Below are positions 23,510-32,285 of a stretch of DNA of 64,000 nt, in pieces. Where the stretch lies: positions 2,108,001 to 2,172,000 of the forward strand of contig NZ_JBEPJZ010000001.1 in the NCBI RefSeq assembly GCF_040496035.1. Direction: 5' to 3'. The stretch is from Agromyces sp. SYSU T00194 (GTDB taxonomy: Bacteria > Actinomycetota > Actinomycetes > Actinomycetales > Microbacteriaceae). Numbering within the stretch: the first letter of the stretch is position 1; each line of letters begins with the position of its first letter. Under the pieces are notes generated by a model. It made no database searches and was not told the origin of the DNA. It was given only the letters and a program-made list of their open reading frames with translations. The position numbers and the translations under genes were made by a program.

Positions 23510-24154
23510 ATGAGCGAACCCGCCTCGGCCCCGCGCCCCGCGCTGCGGATCCGCGCCTACCGGCCCGGCGACCGCGCCGACGTCGCGGACGTGTGCGTGC
23601 GCACGGCGCTCGCCGGCGGCGATGCCCGCGGGGCGTACTCCGACGACGCGCTCATGCCCGACGTCTACGCGCTGCCGTACCTCGCCCACGATCCGGGCCT
23701 CGCCCTCGTCGTCGACGACGGCGAGCGCGTCGTCGGGTACGTGCTCGGCACGGCCGACACCGACGCCTTCGTGCGCTGGTGGCGGGTGGAGTGGCTGCCC
23801 GGCTTCGACGCCCGCCACCCGGAGCCCGCCGCGCCGACCCGGCGTGCGCCGGCCTACACGGAGTCCCAGCTCGTGGCCGACGGGCGGAACCCGGAACGCA
23901 TGCGCATCCCGGAGCTCGACGCGTACCCGGCGCACCTGCACATCGACCTGCTGCCGGAGGCGCAGGGGGGTGGGCTCGGGCGGCGGTTGATCGATGCGTT
24001 CCGCGAGCTGCTCGCCGCGCGCGGCGTGCCCGGCGTGCACCTGTCGATGGACGCCGCGAACGCGGGCGCCCGGGCGTTCTACGACCGGCTCGGCTTCATC
24101 GAGCTGCCGTCGAGCCGGCCCGATGCGCCGTTGCTCGGCATCGCGACGCGCTAG
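23510..24154 (+). CDS. GNAT family N-acetyltransferase
   Basis: This 214-residue protein has a single GNAT domain: LRIRAYRPGDRADVADVCVRT at the start, ALVVDDGERVVGYVLGT in strands 2-4, the acetyl-CoA loop QGGGLGRRLIDAFRELL and the closing AGARAFYDRLGFIEL. An insertion of about 45 residues (EWLPGFDARHP to AYPAH) is found in a subfamily of O-GlcNAcase-associated or RimI-like acetyltransferases. The acceptor is unknown. It is transcribed divergently from the APH-like gene with 102 bp between starts. Confidence 0.85.
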   Translation: MSEPASAPRPALRIRAYRPGDRADVADVCVRTALAGGDARGAYSDDALMPDVYALPYLAHDPGLALVVDDGERVVGYVLGTADTDAFVRWWRVEWLPGFDARHPEPAAPTRRAPAYTESQLVADGRNPERMRIPELDAYPAHLHIDLLPEAQGGGLGRRLIDAFRELLAARGVPGVHLSMDAANAGARAFYDRLGFIELPSSRPDAPLLGIATR

Positions 24155-24163
24155 CGTCGCCGC

Positions 24164-24787
24164 TCAGCCGCGCCGCGGTCGCTTCTCGAACCAGTACAGG
24201 AGCTCGGGCCGCGTCGTGCGCAGCTCGTCGAGGGTGAGCGGCTCGTCGTGCCGGCGCTCCGGCACCTCGAGCGTGGGTGCCACGACGTCCATGGCCGACG
24301 CCTCCCAGAAGTCGCCGCGCATGCGCACCAGCGCCCGGCCGTCGCGGTCGACGACGAACAGCTGCGGATTCGTGTCGAGCGTCGGGCCCGCGTACAGGTC
24401 GAGTCGCACGACGTGGTCGATGTCGCGTCGCTGCGCGTGACGCAGCGAACCGAAGAAGCCGCGCTCGGTGATGCCGGTGGAGTCGACCCAGATCGCGACG
24501 CGGTGGAACATCAGCCACACCGCGGACAGGCCCAGGGTCACGATGGCGGCCCCCAGCGCGATCGGGCGCCAGTCGCCCTCGGGCAGCGTCGTCCAGAGCA
24601 GGACGCCCACGACCGGGATGCCGATGCCGACGACCGGGGTCGTGATGCTCCGTATCACCGCGGACTTCGGGCGCAGGGTGCTGACCCGCACGGGGCGGTC
24701 GTCGCCGGCGAGTCCCGGGTCGGAGGCGGGTGCGGCGGAACGGTTCGCGAGCTCTGCGCGTGCGGTCCCGGCGCCTCCGTCATCCAT
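24164..24787 (-). CDS. Hypothetical membrane protein with PH-like domain
   Basis: This 207-residue protein has a cytoplasmic N-terminal tail, two adjacent membrane segments (PVVGIGIPVVGVLLWTTL and ALGAAIVTLGLSAVWLMF, about residues 50-95) and a C-terminal region of alternating strands (HRVAIWVDSTGITERGFFG, LFVVDRDGRALVRM) that resembles bacterial PH domains. Such proteins are common in Actinobacteria and unassigned. The coding frame has the GC-rich third position expected here, and the stop is 9 bp from the convergent GNAT stop. Confidence 0.65.
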   Translation of the reverse strand: MDDGGAGTARAELANRSAAPASDPGLAGDDRPVRVSTLRPKSAVIRSITTPVVGIGIPVVGVLLWTTLPEGDWRPIALGAAIVTLGLSAVWLMFHRVAIWVDSTGITERGFFGSLRHAQRRDIDHVVRLDLYAGPTLDTNPQLFVVDRDGRALVRMRGDFWEASAMDVVAPTLEVPERRHDEPLTLDELRTTRPELLYWFEKRPRRG

Positions 24788-24920
24788 GCGTTCGATCCTG
24801 ATGGAACGCGGGTGCCGACCGCTATCCGCATTAAGGGGGACAGTCGCCCTCGCGCCCGGGCGCGCCGGGCCGGGCGGGGGTCGGCGTCGGCGCGGGGAGG
24901 CCGCGCGACGCGGCCGCTGC

Positions 24921-24926
24921 TAGGCT
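24921..24926 (+). promoter_or_regulatory. -10 box before the phosphotransferase gene
   Basis: TAGGCT predicts a start at about 24933 and a leader of about 38 nt before the ATG at 24971. The 183-bp space between the divergent genes holds nothing else that I recognise. Confidence 0.4.
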
Positions 24927-24970
24927 CGCCCCGCCGGTCCCCGGCCGCACCTGACGAGGGGACGGGCTCG

Positions 24971-25996
24971 ATGGAGAGCATCACCAAGAACCGCCAGCCG
25001 ATCTCCGTGCTGCGCACCCTCGTCGAGCGCGCCTTCGGCCACGACCGCGTGCCGGCCGGCGACGACTTCGCCGACGAGATCACCGAGGGGTGGTTCAACG
25101 TCGCGTACCGCATCACGCTGCGCGACGGCGAGCGCGTGGTGCTGAAGATCGCCCCGCCCGCGGGCGTCGCGGTGCTCACCCGCGAGGTCGGCATGATGCG
25201 CGCCGAGCTCGAGGCCATGCGACTGGTCTCGACGCGGACGTCGGTGCCGGTGCCACGCATCGACCACGTCGACCTCTCGCACGACGTGGTCGACGCGGAC
25301 CTGTTCTTCATGGAGTACGTCGATGCCGAGAACTTCGGCCTCGCGGCCGAGGCCGGTCGGCTGGATGCAGGGGTCGTCCGGGCCGCGACGCGCGAGCTCG
25401 GTGCCCTCAACCGCGAGATCAACTCCGTCATCGGCCCCCACTTCGGCCCGCTGCTCGGCCCGGGGCACGCGACCTGGCGCGAGGCGTTCACGACCTTGGT
25501 CGAGGACACCCTGGTCGACGGCGAGCGGGTGGGCATCGACCTCGGCCGGCACCCCGACGACCTCCGGGCGGTGCTCGACGCCCACTCCGGCACGCTCGAC
25601 GCCGTCACCGTGCCGCACCTGGTCGAGGTGGACCTCTGGGCCAAGAACTCGATGATCCGCGACGGGCGCATCGTCGCGGTGCTCGACCACGAGCGCGCCA
25701 TCTACGGCGACCCGCTGATGGAGGCGGGCCTCACGGGGCTCGACATGCCCACGTTCGGCGACCCGTCCGACTTCATGGCCGGGTTCGGCATCGACCGCCT
25801 GACCCCCGACGAGCGGACGCGCCGGCGCCTGTACTCGCTGTACCTGGCGCTCATCATGGTCGTCGAGACGAAGTATCGCGGGCACACCGACACGCAGGTC
25901 TACGACTTCGGACGGCGCGAGCTCGACGCGCTCATGGGGCGCTTCGGCGCGCTGCAGCCCGCAACATGGCGACGTACGGGGGGAGATGCACCGTGA
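24971..25996 (+). CDS. Aminoglycoside phosphotransferase-like (APH fold) kinase
   Basis: This 341-residue protein has a kinase-like fold: N-lobe GWFNVAYRITLRDGERVVLKIAPP with the ATP Lys, catalytic loop VEVDLWAKNSMIRDG in which the usual HGD is replaced by EVD but Asp and Asn remain, and the metal motif IVAVLDHERAIYGDP. The changed His may mean altered chemistry but is seen in related predicted small-molecule kinases. The substrate is unknown. The start at 24971 lies after GACGAGGGGACGG. The final residues run into a stretch (25997 onward) that lacks intact genes. Confidence 0.78.
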   Translation: MESITKNRQPISVLRTLVERAFGHDRVPAGDDFADEITEGWFNVAYRITLRDGERVVLKIAPPAGVAVLTREVGMMRAELEAMRLVSTRTSVPVPRIDHVDLSHDVVDADLFFMEYVDAENFGLAAEAGRLDAGVVRAATRELGALNREINSVIGPHFGPLLGPGHATWREAFTTLVEDTLVDGERVGIDLGRHPDDLRAVLDAHSGTLDAVTVPHLVEVDLWAKNSMIRDGRIVAVLDHERAIYGDPLMEAGLTGLDMPTFGDPSDFMAGFGIDRLTPDERTRRRLYSLYLALIMVVETKYRGHTDTQVYDFGRRELDALMGRFGALQPATWRRTGGDAP

Positions 25997-26370
25997 GCGT
26001 CGTCCAGAACACGTCGTCGTTCATCGAGCGATCGCCCGCGTGCGACACCTCGATCCGTACGGGCTCGTCGGCGGCCGTTGACTGAGAGCTGGGCGACGCG
26101 GGTCGTGGCGACGATCCGTGGCTGTCCGATCACATGCCGTACGACCCCACGGAGGACGGAGCGCGGGGTCTCCACGCTCGTGGGCACGCGCCTCGCGCCG
26201 GGGGAGACGATCTGCACGGTGGTCGTGACCGACGACGACGACCTGATCGCACGAGGGCACCCGCTCGTCACGCTGCGCCGCCCGAGCAGGCTGGACATGG
26301 ACGAGTTCCTGGCTCGGTTCCACCGCGGGGAGCGCGTGGGCTCAGCTGACTCGGACGCCCGGAACGCCGA
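25997..26370 (+). pseudogene. Decayed coding stretch without an intact gene
   Basis: No complete gene fits here. From about 26170 to 26340 one plus-strand frame shows the GC-rich third position of real coding DNA and a protein-like segment (RLAPGETICTVVVTDDDDL, then HPLVTLRRPSRLDMDEFL). Just upstream, coding-like sequence (DPWLSDHMPYDPTEDG) lies in a different frame, consistent with a frameshift near 26160. The open frame then runs on into the antisense of the next gene. I could not assign a family. It may be the remnant of a gene truncated by the event that placed the exported protein gene next to tRNA-Ser. Confidence 0.35.
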
Positions 26371-26898
26371 TCACTGCAGCACGCTGCAGGACCATGCGAA
26401 GTTCTGGAACGACTTCTCCACCTCGGCGATCGTCTTCCCCATGATGGGTCCGGACGACAACGACAGTTGGGCGGTGACGGTGGCGGAGCCGCTCTCGACG
26501 ATTCCGGTGACGGACGCGCCGAACGTGCCGTCGGCAGTGCCGTCGGCCTGCACCGTGGTCGTGTAGGACCGCGTGTTCGCGGTGAAGGTGCCGAGCACCC
26601 AGCCCGCAGGGCTCGTGGTCGACAGGCCGCCGTCGCCCGTGCGCGTGAACAGCATCGTGACGGTGGCGCCCACCGGAGCCGACGACAACTGTGCGGCGAA
26701 CGACGCGGTATTGCCCGAGCCGCAGGCGGCGACCACCTGGCCGCTGGGGAGGGGCTCGCTGGCCGCGAATGCAGGCGCGGTAACGGCGACGGCGACCGCC
26801 GGGATCGCCCATGCGGCGGACGTCACGACTCCGCGACGCGAGAGGGACGGGGTGGTGGGCTCGACCTCGACCTCGTCGGGGGAACACGAGTTGTCCAT
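26371..26898 (-). CDS. Hypothetical Tat-exported protein
   Basis: This 175-residue protein has a twin-arginine signal (LSRRGVVTSAAWAIPAVAVA, residues 19-38, cleavage near AFAAS), as in many Microbacteriaceae surface proteins. The mature part is rich in Ser, Thr, Gly and Val, with strand-like repeats (TTSPAGWVLGTFTANTRSY, VSSGSAT-like segments) suggesting an immunoglobulin-like beta sandwich. It carries two or three cysteines that could form a disulfide (ACGSGN and WSCSVLQ at the extreme C-terminus). The base composition appears less GC-rich than its neighbours. No function can be given. Confidence 0.65.
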   Translation of the reverse strand: MDNSCSPDEVEVEPTTPSLSRRGVVTSAAWAIPAVAVAVTAPAFAASEPLPSGQVVAACGSGNTASFAAQLSSAPVGATVTMLFTRTGDGGLSTTSPAGWVLGTFTANTRSYTTTVQADGTADGTFGASVTGIVESGSATVTAQLSLSSGPIMGKTIAEVEKSFQNFAWSCSVLQ

Positions 26899-26985
26899 GC
26901 GGGCAGCCTAAGGTGACGTGCACGCCGACGGAAGGAGTACGACGTCCACGCGACTCAGGTGTCACCTCTGTCGCGACTCATCACA

Positions 26986-27073
26986 TGGCGGAGGATAGGG
27001 GATTCGAACCCCTGAGGGCTTGCACCCAACACGCTTTCCAAGCGTGCGCCATAGGCCACTAGGCGAATCCTCC
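26986..27073 (-). tRNA. tRNA-Ser (anticodon GGA)
   Basis: The minus strand folds as a class II tRNA: acceptor GGAGGAT/ATCCTCC, anticodon stem CACGC/GCGTG with loop TTGGAAA (anticodon at 27037-27039), a long variable arm, the GTTCGAAT T-loop and an encoded CCA end. It reads UCC and UCU codons. Confidence 0.95.
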
Positions 27074-27167
27074 AGGGCGGGCGTGAACCCGGCCGCAGAT
27101 CATCGTACCCGACACCGGCCGCCGAGCCCGCATCGGGCGGATCGGGGCCGGACGCGCGGCGGGCCGC

Positions 27168-27818
27168 CTACCGCAGCGCCGCGACCGCGTCGCCCACCGG
27201 CGTCTCGCCCGACACCAGGTCGAACTGCCAGCGCACGCCGGCTCCCGAGGTCAGCAGCTCGGCGATCACCGCGGCGACGTCGTCGCGGGGCACCTCGCCG
27301 CGGGGAAGCGACTCGCCGATCTCGACGCCGCCGGTCGCGGGCTCGTCGGTGAGGCGGCCCGGGCGCACGATGGTCCAGTCGAGGTCGGTGTCGCGCAGCT
27401 GCGCGTCCGCCTCGCTCTTGGCCTGCAGGTAGATCTGGAAGATGTCGTCGGAGCCCGCCTCGTAGCGGTCGGCGCTCATGGCCGAGACCTGCACGAGCCG
27501 GGGCACGCCCGCCTGCACGGCCGCGTCGGCGAGCAGCACGGATGCGTCGCGGTCGACCGTGCCCTTGCGCTCGGGCGTGCTGCCCGGCCCGGCGCCCGCG
27601 GCGAACACGGCGGCGTCGGCGCCGTCGAGCACGCGGGCGAGCGTGTCCTGGTCGGTCGCCTCGAGGTCGAGCAGCACGGGCACGGCGCCCGCGGCGACGA
27701 CGTCGGCCTCGTGGTCGGGGTTGCGGATGAGGGCGACCGGCTCGTGCCCGGCGTCCGCGAGACGACGCTCGAGGAGCAGGGCGATCTGGCCGTGGCCGCC
27801 GGCGATGACGATGCGCAT
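27168..27818 (-). CDS. NAD(P)-binding SDR-like protein (NmrA/YwnB type)
   Basis: This 216-residue atypical short-chain dehydrogenase-like protein starts with the dinucleotide loop VIAGGHGQIALLLERRL (G-x-x-G-x-I) and continues with AVFAAGAGPGS, RLVQVSAMSADRYEAG, KSEADAQLRDTDLDWTIVRPGRL and a C-terminal IAELLTSG helix. Proteins of this size without a clear catalytic Tyr-x-x-x-Lys usually act as redox sensors or small reductases. It is monocistronic; the SRP RNA gene starts 88 bp away in the opposite direction. The substrate is unknown. Confidence 0.8.
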   Translation of the reverse strand: MRIVIAGGHGQIALLLERRLADAGHEPVALIRNPDHEADVVAAGAVPVLLDLEATDQDTLARVLDGADAAVFAAGAGPGSTPERKGTVDRDASVLLADAAVQAGVPRLVQVSAMSADRYEAGSDDIFQIYLQAKSEADAQLRDTDLDWTIVRPGRLTDEPATGGVEIGESLPRGEVPRDDVAAVIAELLTSGAGVRWQFDLVSGETPVGDAVAALR

Positions 27819-27893
27819 GGGCCCCAGTCAACGTCGCGGGCGGATGCTCCGCAAGGGCCTCCGCCCGCGGCGAACAGCACGCCCGGGCTCGGG

Positions 27894-27899
27894 TAGACT
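27894..27899 (+). promoter_or_regulatory. -10 box of the SRP RNA gene
   Basis: TAGACT lies 7 nt before the predicted 5' end of the RNA at about 27906. Confidence 0.6.
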
Positions 27900-27905
27900 G
27901 TTCTC

Positions 27906-27995
27906 CGGCTCCCCGCGTGGCGCCATCCAGGCCAACTCCCCCAGGGCGGAGACGCAGCAAGGGTAACCGGGCTCTGGCGGGTGCGCGGGGAGTCT
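27906..27995 (+). ncRNA. ffs: Signal recognition particle RNA (4.5S, small bacterial type)
   Basis: The terminal stem pairs GGCTCCCCGCG (27907-27917) with CGCGGGGAGTC (27984-27994). The conserved inner part contains CCAGGCCAACTCCCCCAGG and GCAGCAAGGGTAA, the Ffh-binding internal loops, capped by a GAGA tetraloop closed by GCG/CGC. The RNA works with Ffh to target membrane proteins. Ends are approximate. Confidence 0.9.
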
Positions 27996-28048
27996 TCGCA
28001 TGTCCGGGCGCCGTCGGCCCGTCGCTGTCGGCCGGCGACGATCCTCCG

Positions 28049-28054
28049 TAGGCT
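28049..28054 (+). promoter_or_regulatory. -10 box of leaderless pta
   Basis: TAGGCT ends 6 nt before the GTG at 28061; no ribosome site is visible. Confidence 0.55.
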
Positions 28055-28060
28055 GGGGTC

Positions 28061-30199
28061 GTGGCGCACAGCATCTTCATCGGTTCGGCGGAGGGCAACA
28101 CCGGGAAGTCGACCATCGCGCTCGGCGCGGTCGACACCCTCAGTCGGCGCGTGGGCAGGGTCGGGGTCTTCCGGCCGGTGGCCCGCTCCACGAGCGAACG
28201 CGACTACGTGCTCGAGCTGCTGCTCGCCCACGAGGCCGTCGACATCTCGTACGACGACGCGATCGGCGTGCGCTACGACGACGTGCACGCCGACCCCGAG
28301 CGCGCCCTCGCGACGATCGTGAGCCGGTTCAAGGCCGTCGAGGCGCGCTGCGACGCGGTCGTCATCGTCGGCTCCGACTACACGGACGTCGGCAGCCCCA
28401 CCGAGCTCGCCTACAACGCGCGCATCGCCGCGAACCTGGGCGCCCCGATGCTGCTGGCCGTCGGCGGACGCCTCCCGCAGGGCACCGACGACGGCGAGCG
28501 CCTCGGCTACGTGCACGCGCGCACGCCCGACGAGGTCGCCCAGCTCACCGAGCTCGCCCTCGAGGAGCTGCATGCGGAGCACGCGACGCTCCTCGGCATC
28601 ATCGTCAACCGCGCCGACCCCGAGCGCCTCGAGGAGCTGATCGCGGCCGTGCGCGAGGTCGTCGGCGCCGCGGCCGACCCCGCGGTGTGGGCGATCCCGG
28701 AGGACCGCTACCTGGTCGCCCCGACGATGGGCTCGATCATGGCCGCCGTCGACGGCACGCTGTACGCGGGCGACCCGCAGCTGCTGAACCGCGAGGCCCT
28801 CGGCGTGGTCGTCGCCGCGATGAGCCTCGTGAACGTGCTGCCCCGGCTCATCGAGGGGTCGGTCGTGGTCGTGCCGGGCGATCGCGCCGACGTGCTGCTC
28901 GGCGTCCTCACCGCGCACGCGTCCGCGACTTTCCCGTCCATCTCGGGCATCGTGCTGAACGGCGGGTTCGAGCTGCCCGAGCAGATCGAGCGGCTCGTCG
29001 ACGGCCTCCACACCGACCTGCCCATCATCCGCACCGGCCTCGGCAGCTACGACACCGCGGTGCGCATCACCCACACCCGCGGCAGGCTCGCCGCCGAGTC
29101 GCAGCGCAAGCGCGATACCGCACTGCGCCTGTTCGAGCGCCACATCGACACCACCGAGTTCCTCGATCGACTCGACGTCAGCCACGCCGACGTCGTGACG
29201 CCCCTGATGTTCGAGTACGGGCTGCTCGAGCGCGCCCGGCAGGCCGACAAGCACATCGTGCTCCCCGAGGGCGACGACGACCGCATCCTGCGCGCCGCCG
29301 CGACGCTGCTCGCGCGCGGGGTGGCGCGCCTGACCATCCTGGGCGAGTCGATCGAGGTGCGCTCGCGCGCGCTGAGCCTCGGCCTCGACATCGCGGGCGC
29401 CGAGGTCGTCAGCTCGCACGACGCCGTGCTGGGCATGAAGTTCGCCGAGGAGTACCACCGGCTGCGGCAGCACAAGGGCATGACCCTCGAGCGCGCCCGC
29501 GAGCGGGTCACCGACGTGTCGTACTTCGGCACGATGATGGTGCACCTCGGCCTCGCCGACGGCATGGTCTCGGGCGCCGCGCACACCACCGCGCACACGA
29601 TCAAGCCGTCGTTCGAGATCGTGAAGACCAAGCCCGGCGTCTCGGTCGTCTCGAGCGTGTTCCTGATGGCGCTCGCCGACCGCGTGCTCGTCTACGGCGA
29701 CTGCGCGGTGAACCCCGACCCGACGGCCGAGCAGCTGGCCGACATCGCGATCTCCTCGTCGCAGACGGCCGCGCAGTTCGGCATCGACCCGCGCGTGGCG
29801 ATGCTGTCGTACTCGACCGGCACGTCCGGCGCGGGCGCCGACGTCGACAAGGTGCGCACCGCGACCGCGCTGGTGCGCGAGCGCATGCCGCACCTGCCCG
29901 TGGAGGGGCCGATCCAGTACGACGCGGCCGTCGACGTCGCGGTCGCCGCCAGCAAGCTGCCCGACTCCGAGGTCGCCGGCCGCGCGACGGTCTTCATCTT
30001 CCCCGACCTCAACACGGGCAACAACACCTACAAGGCGGTGCAGCGCTCCGCCGGCGCGGTCGCGATCGGCCCGGTGCTGCAGGGACTGAACAAGCCGGTC
30101 AACGACCTCTCGAGGGGGGCGCTCGTGCAGGACATCGTGAACACCGTGGCGATCACCGCGATCCAGGCCGCGGAAGCCGACCTCCCGGTGACGTCGTGA
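28061..30199 (+). CDS. pta: Phosphate acetyltransferase
   Basis: This 712-residue enzyme interconverts acetyl-CoA and acetyl phosphate. It is the long three-domain form: an N-terminal P-loop, dethiobiotin-synthase-like domain (IFIGSAEGNTGKSTIALG, residues 4-21), a central DRTGG-type domain (about 220-330) and the C-terminal catalytic PTA domain starting at KHIVLPEGDDDRILRAA and including SVFLMALADRVLVYGDCAVNPDP and YSTGTSGAGADVDKV. The stop overlaps ackA by GTGA, making the usual acetate operon. The gene appears leaderless. Confidence 0.95.
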   Translation: MAHSIFIGSAEGNTGKSTIALGAVDTLSRRVGRVGVFRPVARSTSERDYVLELLLAHEAVDISYDDAIGVRYDDVHADPERALATIVSRFKAVEARCDAVVIVGSDYTDVGSPTELAYNARIAANLGAPMLLAVGGRLPQGTDDGERLGYVHARTPDEVAQLTELALEELHAEHATLLGIIVNRADPERLEELIAAVREVVGAAADPAVWAIPEDRYLVAPTMGSIMAAVDGTLYAGDPQLLNREALGVVVAAMSLVNVLPRLIEGSVVVVPGDRADVLLGVLTAHASATFPSISGIVLNGGFELPEQIERLVDGLHTDLPIIRTGLGSYDTAVRITHTRGRLAAESQRKRDTALRLFERHIDTTEFLDRLDVSHADVVTPLMFEYGLLERARQADKHIVLPEGDDDRILRAAATLLARGVARLTILGESIEVRSRALSLGLDIAGAEVVSSHDAVLGMKFAEEYHRLRQHKGMTLERARERVTDVSYFGTMMVHLGLADGMVSGAAHTTAHTIKPSFEIVKTKPGVSVVSSVFLMALADRVLVYGDCAVNPDPTAEQLADIAISSSQTAAQFGIDPRVAMLSYSTGTSGAGADVDKVRTATALVRERMPHLPVEGPIQYDAAVDVAVAASKLPDSEVAGRATVFIFPDLNTGNNTYKAVQRSAGAVAIGPVLQGLNKPVNDLSRGALVQDIVNTVAITAIQAAEADLPVTS

Positions 30200-31404
30200 G
30201 CCCGATCCTCGTCGTCAACTCGGGTTCGTCGTCGTTCAAGTACCAGCTGATCGACGTCGAGGACTCCGCGACGCTCGCCTCGGGACTCGTCGAGCGCATC
30301 GGCGCCGACACCGGCGGCCACGCCCGGCACTCCGTGCACGAGGCATCCGGCGCCGTCTCCACCACCGAGCTCGAACGCGAGATCGCCGACCACACCGCGG
30401 GCTTCGGCGTGATGCTCGACGCGTTCGCCGCGCACGGCCCGTCGCTCGACGCGCACGCGCCGATCGCGGTCGGGCACCGCGTCGTGCAGGGCGGCGCGCG
30501 GTTCTTCGAGCCGACGATCATCACCGAGCTCGTGCGCATCAACATCGACGAGCTCTCGGCGCTCGCCCCGCTGCACAACCCCGCCAACCTGGCGGGCATC
30601 GTCGCCGCCCAGCGCGCGTTCGCCGACGTGCCGCACGTCGCCGTGTTCGACACGGCGTTCCACCAGACCTTGCCGCCGGCCGCCTACACGTACGCGATCG
30701 ACGCGGAGGTCGCCGAGAAGCACCGCGTGCGCCGGTACGGCTTCCACGGCACCTCGCACCGCTTCGTCTCGCGGCACGCGGCGGAGTTCCTCGGCAGGCC
30801 GGTCACCGAACTGAAGCAGATCGTGCTGCACCTCGGCAACGGCGCGTCGGCGTGCGCGGTCGACGGCGGCCGCTCGGTCGAGACGAGCATGGGCATGACC
30901 CCGCTCGAGGGGCTCGTGATGGGCACCCGCTCCGGCGACATCGACCCGGCGGTGCTGCTGCACCTCTCGCGCCGGGCGGGCATGTCCGTGGACGAGCTCG
31001 ACACGCTGCTCAACTCCCGCAGCGGCATCCTCGGCCTCTCGGGCCACTCCGACATGCGCGACCTGCACGACGCGATCGACGCGGGTGACGAGCGGTCGCG
31101 CGTCGCGTTCGACGTCTGGGCGCACCGGATCCGCGGGTACGTGGGCGCGTACGCGGCGCAGCTCGGCCGGGTGGACGCGATCGTGTTCACCGCGGGCGTG
31201 GGCGAGAACGACGTGCGCGCGCGGGCCGCGGTGCTCGAGGGCCTCGAGGGCTTCGGAGTGGTGCTCGACCACGAGCGCAACGCGGCCCGCGGTCGCGGCG
31301 CGCGGCGCATCTCGGCCGACGACTCGCGCGTCGAGGTGCTCGTGGTGCCCACGAACGAGGAACTCGAGATCGCGCGCCAGGCCTACGCGGTCGTCACCGA
31401 CTGA
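30196..31404 (+). CDS. ackA: Acetate kinase
   Basis: This 402-residue ASKHA-fold kinase makes ATP and acetate from acetyl phosphate, or the reverse for acetate uptake. It has the signatures VVNSGSSSFKYQLID at the start, VGHRVVQGGARF, VFDTAFHQTLP, RRYGFHGTSHRFV and VLHLGNGASACAVDGG, with TMGMTPLEGL-type SMGMTPLEGLVMGTRSGDIDP. The phosphotransfer-related His and Arg in these motifs are conserved. It is translationally coupled to pta, so both respond to the same leaderless promoter. Confidence 0.96.
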   Translation: MSPILVVNSGSSSFKYQLIDVEDSATLASGLVERIGADTGGHARHSVHEASGAVSTTELEREIADHTAGFGVMLDAFAAHGPSLDAHAPIAVGHRVVQGGARFFEPTIITELVRINIDELSALAPLHNPANLAGIVAAQRAFADVPHVAVFDTAFHQTLPPAAYTYAIDAEVAEKHRVRRYGFHGTSHRFVSRHAAEFLGRPVTELKQIVLHLGNGASACAVDGGRSVETSMGMTPLEGLVMGTRSGDIDPAVLLHLSRRAGMSVDELDTLLNSRSGILGLSGHSDMRDLHDAIDAGDERSRVAFDVWAHRIRGYVGAYAAQLGRVDAIVFTAGVGENDVRARAAVLEGLEGFGVVLDHERNAARGRGARRISADDSRVEVLVVPTNEELEIARQAYAVVTD

Positions 31405-31447
31405 GGGCGCGGGTGCGCGGATGCTCCGCCGGGAGCGTCGCATGCCA

Positions 31448-31453
31448 TAGCGT
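31448..31453 (+). promoter_or_regulatory. -10 box of leaderless lepB
   Basis: TAGCGT ends 6 nt before the GTG at 31460, again without a ribosome site. Confidence 0.5.
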
Positions 31454-31459
31454 GTTGCC

Positions 31460-32173
31460 GTGGAGCGCAGCCGACGAGACCGCATGCGACGGCGCCGTCG
31501 CGCCGACGAGTCGACGAGCCGGCTCCCGTTCTGGGTGGGTCCGGCCATCGCGCTCGTGCTGGTGCTGCTCGTGCAGGCCCTGGTCGTGAAGCTGTACTCG
31601 GTGCCGAGCGGCTCGATGGAGCAGACGCTCGACGTCGGCGACCGCATCCTGGTCGAGCGGGTCGTGCCCGCGCCGCCGGAGCGCGGCGACGTCGTCGTGT
31701 TCGAGGCGACGCCGGAGTGGGGGAGCCTCGGCCCCGTGACCGATCCGATCGACGGCGTGCTGCGCGTGATCGGCACCGTCACCGGACTGGGCCCGGGGGC
31801 GCCGTACTCCCTCGTGAAGCGCGTCATCGGGCTGCCGGGGGAGGAGGTCGCCTGCTGCGACGCCGAGGGGCGGGTCACGGTCGACGGCGAGCCGCTCGAC
31901 GAGCCGTACGTGTTCGAGGACCCGGCCTTCGAGCCCGGCACGCTCGACTGCACGACCGAGCAGCGCTCGCTGCGCTGCTTCGGCCCGGTCGTGGTGCCGG
32001 AGGCGTCGCTGCTCGTGCTGGGCGACCACCGCGGTGCGTCGTCGGACTCGGTCGTCGCGTGCCGCGGCGCGCCCGAGGGCGCCGACTGCGCCCGCTACGT
32101 GCCCGAGCAGCAGGTCGTCGGCATGGCCTTCGCGCGCATCTGGCCGCTCACCCGCATCGGCCCGATCGACTGA
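31460..32173 (+). CDS. lepB: Signal peptidase I
   Basis: This 237-residue membrane-bound serine protease removes signal peptides from exported proteins. An Arg-rich cytoplasmic tail precedes one membrane anchor (VGPAIALVLVLLVQALVVK, about residues 26-44). Catalytic Ser52 is in VPSGSMEQTL and catalytic Lys120 in SLVKRVIGLPGEE; the conserved box LLVLGDHRGASSDS follows. Cys pairs (CC at VACCDAEG, and others in an insert DCTTEQRSLRCFG) suggest disulfides in the extracellular part, an unusual enrichment for the family. It ends near a family A palindrome. Confidence 0.92.
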   Translation: MERSRRDRMRRRRRADESTSRLPFWVGPAIALVLVLLVQALVVKLYSVPSGSMEQTLDVGDRILVERVVPAPPERGDVVVFEATPEWGSLGPVTDPIDGVLRVIGTVTGLGPGAPYSLVKRVIGLPGEEVACCDAEGRVTVDGEPLDEPYVFEDPAFEPGTLDCTTEQRSLRCFGPVVVPEASLLVLGDHRGASSDSVVACRGAPEGADCARYVPEQQVVGMAFARIWPLTRIGPID

Positions 32174-32190
32174 CGCCCGCCCGCCCGATT

Positions 32191-32251
32191 CCAGACCCGT
32201 CGAAATGCTGCACTCTCGCGCGCGGAAGCGCAGTTCCTTGACGGGTCTCGG
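32191..32251. repeat. Intergenic palindromic repeat, family A copy 2
   Basis: It has the same architecture as the element at 12523: left arm with GACCCGTCGAA, inner CTGC...GCAG arms, right arm with GACGGGTCTCGG, with one or two substitutions in the outer arms. It starts 18 bp after the lepB stop and may terminate that transcript. Confidence 0.7.
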
Positions 32252-32285
32252 AGTCCGAGCCCGTGTGCGCATATCCGATTGTGCA

